DNA of 64,000 nt from Pachyseris speciosa (Eukaryota > Cnidaria > Anthozoa > Scleractinia > Pachyseridae), in contig JAEMWC010000453.1 in the NCBI GenBank assembly GCA_016490735.1, positions 191,001-255,000 on the forward strand, written 5' to 3'. Within the stretch, counting starts at the first letter, position 1; each line of letters opens with the position of its first letter. Of this stretch, positions 57,700 to 64,000 are shown piece after piece. Under the pieces are notes generated by a model. It was not told where the DNA came from. It searched no databases and saw only the letters and a list, made by a program, of their open reading frames with translations. The position numbers and the translations under genes are program-made.

Positions 57700-58670
57700 C
57701 TTCCTTAGACTAGACCCGAAATGTCCAGTGACAGGCATTCAGTCAAAATTTGTGCAAAAATGGCAAAAAACATCACTTCTTGTTGCTGACCCTCAGAAAA
57801 AGAGAAAGAATTTTCAGCAATCTTGTGAAGCAATTCCATATGGCATTCACTACACATCACAAGAATGGAGGAAATAACGTATATCTACCACTGACAATGA
57901 AGTGGTTCTGAATGGAAAGTATGAAGTTCTCAAGTTTCAGTAACTTACAGCAATAAGAGTGCATCTTACTGTGGCAAAAGGATGAAATAAATGCTTTATT
58001 TTAATTTGTACATGTAATGCTCAAATACTATCTATAATGTTACACCTGTATCACCCCTACCCTCAGTCCCAATCCTGGTGTAGTATAGAAAAACCTGACA
58101 AATCTTTAAATGTACAACACATTGATGATACTCTTGCTACAAAATCAACTTACTGGTGGTGAAAATTGAAAAGAAAGAATGTATGTTTACCTATAATACA
58201 AAGGAATACTACTTTTCATTACTGTTATAAAGGAGACACAACATTTAGCACCCTTGTGCACATGTGTCATAAATAATTGCGCCTGGCATTTTGATGATAT
58301 CTTCACTGCCATCTACAATGATAATGAGTGGGCACCTCAAACAAGAGGACAAAGTTACAAAGAACTGAGTACATGTAGTTGCTCTTCTTCACAATCCAAG
58401 TTTCTTTACAAATCAGGCACGACAGTTTAAAATTCCTATTAAAAAGAGATACAAGAAAATAAAACCATTATCAGAGTTGAAATTATATGTTGTAAAAACA
58501 GTGTGATACATGTGGTACTTTGACTTTGTGCACAGTTTGGTACTTTGACTGCAGGCATGATGCAGAAACCCTGACACACACAACCCTGGTGTGACTCAAA
58601 CTGAAAACCAACATGCAAAGTCCAAAAATACCACTGGGTTTACATCAAAAACATGAAAACAAAACAAATG
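57700..58670. other. No gene recognised
   Basis: No supported feature. Confidence 0.4.
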
Positions 58671-58679
58671 TCTCAGGGA

Positions 58680-58880
58680 TGTGTTTGGCTATAGCTACCA
58701 CCCACTCTCCATTGTACATAATTATTCTCCTCCCGGGCCCGCAGTAATTGGCATAAGCTGTTGCGGTGTCCCTGCCTGTTTTGTACAATCTATATCTTTG
58801 TTTTGTTTGTGTATATTTAATATTAAGTTGGCAAAGCTAATAAAAATAAAAATAATATTAAAAATAAAGTACTTAAAAGA
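58680..58880 (+). repeat. Possible LINE 3' UTR
   Basis: The segment ends GGCAAAGCTAATAAAAATAAAAATAA, an A-rich tail with AATAAAA units resembling a retrotransposon 3' terminus. No reverse-transcriptase coding sequence precedes it. Confidence 0.3.
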
Positions 58881-59514
58881 AGGAAGGCAACTCATCCTGT
58901 TAATAAGAGAATAAAAATAACACTAATCTTCAATTTTACTGCATCACATAAAAAAACCCAACAGAAATAGAGTGATAAACAATCATCCACATGCTCATAC
59001 TGGTGTAAAAAGTTTCTAGCATTCTGTTAATGGAAGGCTCATATGCATAAATATCCCTAATGACATTTGATTGTCGGAAAAATTGTCCCATGCAAAAGGC
59101 AAATGGTCTCCAACTTAAACTAGGTGGGGCTGGCTACTCCTCGCTGATGTCTGGAATTGTCCTTGGATACAGTTGTCATCCCTATTCTATAACCAAGCAT
59201 GAGAAGGCTTTGGCCATAAAATCCAAGAAGTGAGAAAAAATGTGAAACTTGCAATGAAGGTAACAGAACTGATGAAATCAGCCGAGAAGGTTGATAACAA
59301 CAAACCTTTAATACCACTAATTACACACTTTTCTCAAAGAGATAACTCACATAAATACCTTATCAAGTTCAAAATCATCCATTCCTTTCATACACCAACC
59401 CAGCATACACTGTACAACAAAAACAGAATGATGTCTCAGCCTAACAACAAACACGTGTTGGGACAATTAAGATGCAAATACCATCTCCATGATAACCTGT
59501 GGTCAGGCATTCTT

Positions 59515-59565
59515 GTTTGTTTGTTTGTTTGTTTGTTTGTTTTTTTTTGGGGGGGGGGGGGGAAC
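59515..59565. repeat. (TTTG)n, poly-T and poly-G tract
   Basis: Seven TTTG units, then T and 15 or so G. Typical simple sequence; prone to sequencing error. Confidence 0.9.
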
Positions 59566-60058
59566 AGAATCGTAGAGTTGGATTTCTCACCTGACAGTTC
59601 TTCCAGTATTCATGGATTACATGGTTGTATTATTCATTACACAGCTTTTACATTCAAGGGCATTTTAAAATCTCATGTAATATAACGGTTGAAAGGAAAA
59701 AAATTCATACTACTCATTGAAGATGACATTTGCTTTGTACAGGCACCCAGAACCCCAAAAGCTCAGTGACAAGTACCTCATGGCACATGTGCACAGTGGT
59801 AGTGGATAGTAAAGAAAAGAGAAAATAATAAAACTGATCAGGAGGGTTTTCAGCTTTAAGTGCTCATAATTCCAAATGATGTAACACCAATGAACAAAGG
59901 ATATTTTCAAAATAGCATAGTATTTTTTCAGAAATCTTTCATGACCAAAAATCTAGTAAGTTATTTCCATAATTTTTATTTTCTTGTCAATTATATCAGT
60001 TCAAATAATTTTATAAATAGATTTATAAATGAATACCTTTCTTTTACTTTCAGCCATA

Positions 60059-60331
60059 CTACTTCCCAGCTCTGGATGCAACCATTGACCAGCGATCGTT
60101 GCCAAATTTTGGGATATTCATTTCTTGGAAATGAACCTGATAGAGTGGTGTGCTGTGACCTGGGTGACTGCCAACTGCAAATGCAATCATGGGACTACAG
60201 TGTACACTTGTTCCATTTAGCTTACTTGAGAGATTGTGAATGTGGTCAGAATGTGTCAAATCGAGACCATGCACGTTTGTGTCCCATTTGTCACCATTTG
60301 CTTGAAGCAAGGATATGAGAGCTTTCCACAA
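60059..60331 (-). CDS. Uncharacterised 90-codon open frame
   Basis: The minus-strand frame contains SPMIAFAVGSHPGHSTPLYQ and MNIPKFGNDRWSMVASRAGK, which looks protein-like. It ends shortly after GGGAAGTAGTATGG, where a donor is conceivable. The opposite strand is also open (with a CECGQ..CPICHH cysteine pattern) and is preceded by a good acceptor (TTTTACTTTCAG at 60042-60053), so strand is not certain. Confidence 0.3.
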   Translation of the reverse strand: MWKALISLLQANGDKWDTNVHGLDLTHSDHIHNLSSKLNGTSVHCSPMIAFAVGSHPGHSTPLYQVHFQEMNIPKFGNDRWSMVASRAGK

Positions 60332-60481
60332 CTTACAATGAATAGGTCATTGGTTCAAAAGAAAAAAGTTGTTTTTGAGCAAATTTAACTGTAACAATTT
60401 AAGATCAAAGCTGTACGACCATGCTAGAGTCCTGAAACAAAATGGCCAGCCACACTTAACTTGTTTCCAAAATATGGAAAC

Positions 60482-61003
60482 TCAAAGCAAAAGTCTTTGG
60501 ACCATCAAGAGCAAGTTGGTCCTGTCGTTCCCGTGAACAAAGAAGTATTCCGCTGCCATCTCTGGTTGCTCAAAGATCTGTAAATCTGGAGGTAGACTAA
60601 CACTCAACGTGAAGAAACTGCACAGTAACCAAAACAAATAAACTGATGCACGTGGGCGCGTTGCTACTTGGCCAACAGACTTTTGAAGCAAATAATCAGC
60701 TCCTTTCAAACGTGTTTAGTCTGACTTTTCTTGAAATATTTGGCTATTCTCAAGAACAAAACTCATGCAAAATTCTATTCCACGCTTCGATCACTTCGAA
60801 TGTCTCAATTTTGCATTTCTCCAGGCTCTTGTCTTGCATTTTTTTCTGTTTGGCCCTTCTCCAAATTTTCCAAGCTTTTTCTTGGAAGGTGTTGGCTCTT
60901 AACATGGCCATGGCATAACAAAAATGAGCTCTTTTTCTGCATCTTTGACTGAAGGACCAACCAAGGCAGTCACCAACTTTTCAAGATCCCTTTTTGTACA
61001 GCC
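60482..61003 (-). pseudogene. Unrecognised coding-like block with frame breaks
   Basis: After an acceptor (GCTTTGTAG, exon start 61003) the minus strand reads GCTKRDLEKLVTALVGPSVK, DAEKELIFVMPWPC and stop. Five bases on, another frame gives MAMLRANTFQEKAWKIWRRA and KQKKMQDKSLEKCKIETFEV to a stop at 60750. A third frame (60709-60482) has SVYLFWLLCSFFTLSVSLPP, a membrane-like stretch. The pieces may be one gene with indels or separate exons. Function unknown. Confidence 0.3.
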
Positions 61004-61009
61004 CTACAA

Positions 61010-62880
61010 AGCAAAATTGAATGCTAAACATCACCAACAAAAATTAAATCTCATTGAACTACAGACTGTATACCGGTCGCTTATTGGAGTATACATGTAG
61101 TTCATGTAGGGAAGAGGGTCTGGACTAATAAGAAAGTGGTATGAACCCATGATCCTATTTAAAAAAAAAAAAAACGCCGGCAACCGGTGATACTTTGACA
61201 GTTGCCCACTACAAGTCTTTGGTAGAAACAAAAGTGAAGGGAAAAAATAGGGCATTTTTAACTTTCAAAACCAAGAATTGAGAACTTCACATTTGGGAAT
61301 TGTGTAATAATAAGAAAAGAAAACATGGAAAAAAGGCATCCAAAGTATTGTTGTTTTGTATTTTAGAACACTTCTCATTGATTTGCATTGTGTGTAATCT
61401 GATACACATCGCCATAGCAAGCTCCAAAATGATTGCGTGTTGTTTATTTTAGTTCCCTGTGCACTTGCTTGAGATTAATGTAGTAGATAAAAATGTTATT
61501 AATGAGGAAGTAAAGAAACACTATTATTCTTTGATGTCAAAAGAATGATTTTAAACAAAAACTTTGTAACTCGGTTATGCGGCTTCTATTAATTTTTTAT
61601 TCTCAGAGCTGGTCTGCACCACATGCTTATTTGGATTATTTGTTTTCGCTGATACTATGATTTAGGAGCAAATTGAATATTTCACAAACTAGATTGAAAA
61701 AGAACCTTGAACTGGCTCTTGGAGTCATTTGCCCTTACAATCCACTGTTATTCATTTCAGAGTGACAGAGTCCTGAGTAACTTAATACATATACATGTAC
61801 AAATGGCAAACTGTCAATACAATCTAGCCATATGAGGTGGCAATGTACACTGTATTTATAAATCCCTCTTGAAATTGGTTCTTTTGTGATGTATTGGCAT
61901 GATGTGCACGTGGCTGAAATTTGATTTCTTGGGTGTCCTGTGACAGCTATTGTTACAGAAGGACTTTAATACAACCCAATGACTAAGTGGCTTCGCCTCT
62001 TCGATAGACTGCGAGCAGTCTCTAACTTTTCGCACGACTCGCGTGGCTCTGAGGAACATAGGACAGCCACTCAGGGTCTACCTCTTCGAGGCAGTAGCCA
62101 CAAAAATGAAATGAGGGCCTCCTGTACAAATAGATTGTAATTGGGTCACATTTAACATTGCTAGTTTCATGCTCCTAGACAGGAGGTCAAAGTTTGCCAT
62201 ACAATGAAGAGTAGAGAAGAAAGACAGTACTTTTTCAATTCTTTCATGTCACTGAATGCGAGATGGTTGGTATATTTAGTCATCTTCACTGAATTTTAAT
62301 TCAATCCATTTTATTTTATTTAAAACTAATGCCTGCCATGAATACATGTAAATCAATGCAAGCTTATGACATCATTTTTTAAATTATTCTAATTTATTCC
62401 AAGTAACTGTGTGCAGTGAGTCTAAATCTTTGCACAAGCCCTTGATTGTGCAATGTTTAATATATGAATATCATATATTTGAACTGATTAAGAGAGAATG
62501 TCCTCGAAGACCGCGTGAAATGACAAAAATCTGGCACATGCTTGAAAAATTGATTTCCCTCATCTTTCGCCCAGCGATACCCCATGATGAGTTAATAAAC
62601 ACGGTATATTTGTTTGGTTCAGATCTACTTTTGTTTGCCAGAAAATTCGCAAAAACTGTACAGGATGCTAACCGCTACAAAATGGCGGGCATCAAGTGCG
62701 CCGAGTAACAACACAAGAACTTCACTCCTCAAACGTACAAGAGCAAGTTCGCTTATTTTCAATTTGTATAATTGTGTGGGAGGTATTGACAAATTATTTA
62801 AGCCAAAAACCAGGATTTTAGGTCTAGTTTTGAATTCACAGCGCGTCTTTAAAAATCAGCAATATTTTATGATCATAAAA
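61010..62880. other. No gene recognised
   Basis: Nothing supported. A CGCCATTTTG YY1-like motif on the minus strand near 62680 could mark a promoter of a minus-strand gene, but this is weak. Confidence 0.35.
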
Positions 62881-62885
62881 TCTAA

Positions 62886-62984
62886 TTTTGGAGCACTTTT
62901 TCGAGATACATTTTACCTATGCGGTATAACTCCGAATCACTTGAGATTACGGTTGTGATTAGCGGAAATGTTCTTCTTCTTAAG

Positions 62985-63019
<35 letters not shown>

Positions 63020-63212
63020 ACGAAAAATTCACACTCTAATTCGGGAAAATCGTCACCTTGAGGTGTCAACAACTGCAAATAATCGAATTAGAGTCTCTGT
63101 TGTCGAACCCTAAATTCGACTCAAATCTTAGTACTTAGTGATCCTATTAACTAAAAAATCAATATCATAAGCTCACCTTGTAAATCCAGTGGCCGTAGGT
63201 GGGGTTTTAACC
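62886..63212. repeat. Direct duplication, copy 1
   Basis: About 327 bp matching 63673-63999 at an offset of 786-787. It shares CACCTTGAGGTGTCAACAACT and GGATATAAAGATTAG blocks. On the minus strand both copies hold a donor-like junction (ACAAG|GTGAGC here). Confidence 0.85.
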
Positions 63213-63672
63213 CTATTTTCTGTTCAAAATTGTCATCTTCTGAATCTTCCGTTCAACAGCGTTTACTGAACGAATAACAGATCTGAAGAATACGTGGAGG
63301 GCTCTTGTAGAAACATCGCAATTCTTGACAGTCTCAAGCATGTTCTAGCGTCTATCCTTCTACAACGTACAAGTGAGCTTGTAAACAGGTAAATTCAAAC
63401 CATCTTAGAGGCCGAAACGAGCAAAATTACCGATTCCCGTGCTAACATGTTCGAAAGATGCCTTGCTTGTATTGCACATCACGCAATGACATGTCACACG
63501 CCTGTTAAGGAAGACCCGCATGAATGGACACGTGGGAACTTTGAGGGATGTTATATTTTGCGGATAAGGAAATAGTTTGGTTTCGTCAAAAAAAACCATA
63601 CTACTTTTGATCTAGAGTACTTAAAGCAAATGCTCGGCAGAGAGACTGAAAGGAAAGAGGAAGGATTATTAT

Positions 63673-63999
63673 TTTGGAGCATTTTTTCAAGACACGTTTT
63701 ACCGATTCAGTTCAACTCCAAAGGACTTGAGATTAAGGTTGTGATTAGTTGAAATGCTCTTCTTTTCAAGGATATAAAGATTAGATTGGGGCTTTTAATT
63801 ACTGCGCGAAAAATGCACGCTTTATATCGGGAAAATCGCCACCTTGAGGTGTCAACAACTGCAAATAATCAAATTAGAGTTTCTGTTGTCGAAACCAAAG
63901 TTCGAAACAAATCTTAGCGCTTATCATCCTATTAAGTAAAAAATCAATATTACAAGCTCACCTTCTAAATCCAGTGGCTGTAGATGGAGTTTTACCCCT
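63673..63999. repeat. Direct duplication, copy 2
   Basis: Partner of 62886-63212; minus-strand donor-like AGAAG|GTGAGC is kept. It runs to the end of the window, so the full unit may be longer. Confidence 0.85.
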
Positions 64000-64000
64000 A

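Noticed and set aside
59230..59685. 151-codon plus-strand frame
   Set aside because: Passes through the TTTG/poly-G tract and shows no domain or splice support.

Overview
The window looks like nuclear DNA of an invertebrate animal, most likely an anthozoan cnidarian (stony coral or sea anemone). That is inference. The supporting signs are AT-rich sequence, short exons with GT-AG introns, Penelope-like elements with GIY-YIG ends, THAP/YqaJ-type transposon remnants, tRNA-derived SINEs, many small inverted-repeat elements and (AAT/ATT)n tails. Nothing bacterial, organellar or viral is evident. No CRISPR array or operon is present, and most open frames over 60 codons are chance or antisense.

Only two host genes can be read with confidence. 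(1) Plus strand, 649-6426: a five-exon OTU-family cysteine protease (deubiquitinase-like) of about 556 residues, with catalytic Cys and His present and a 330-residue acidic low-complexity tail. (2) Minus strand, about 49538 down to 40584: a RING/TRAF-zinc-finger gene. Its RING exon is split by a 798-bp hAT-like transposon with an exact 8-bp target duplication, and its introns are packed with a LINE, a SINE, a Penelope fragment and several inverted-repeat elements. Weak exon candidates lie at 24.7, 31.3, 56.4 and 60.1-61.0 kb.

Layout. 0-6.5 kb: OTU gene with small elements in its introns. 6.5-15.5 kb: no clear gene; two GIY-YIG relics, an interspersed 630-bp repeat and an 856-bp foldback element. 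15.5-23.3 kb: hAT element with transposase remnant, second copy of the 630-bp repeat, LINE 3' end, short hAT-like element, Penelope 3' end. 26.1-27.3 kb: THAP plus helix-turn-helix transposase, cut off by 27.3-29.4 kb, a tandem array of about 252-bp units each carrying a tRNA-Thr-like sequence. 29.5-34.1 kb: two arrays of short GGAGTTA/TAACTCC palindromes bracketing about 3.6 kb. 36.9-37.5 kb: broken YqaJ gene. 40.6-49.5 kb: RING/TRAF gene with nested insertions. 50.3-55.6 kb: SINE, two LINE 3' ends and a cluster of Penelope copies. 55.6-64 kb: mostly unassigned, ending in a direct duplication.

The arrangement records successive transposon invasion: ISL2EU-like remnants (THAP transposase and YqaJ protein), hAT, Penelope, LINE and SINE copies inserted into each other and into a ubiquitin-pathway gene. 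The two recognisable host genes both belong to ubiquitin signalling, but they lie 34 kb apart on opposite strands and nothing here shows that they act together.
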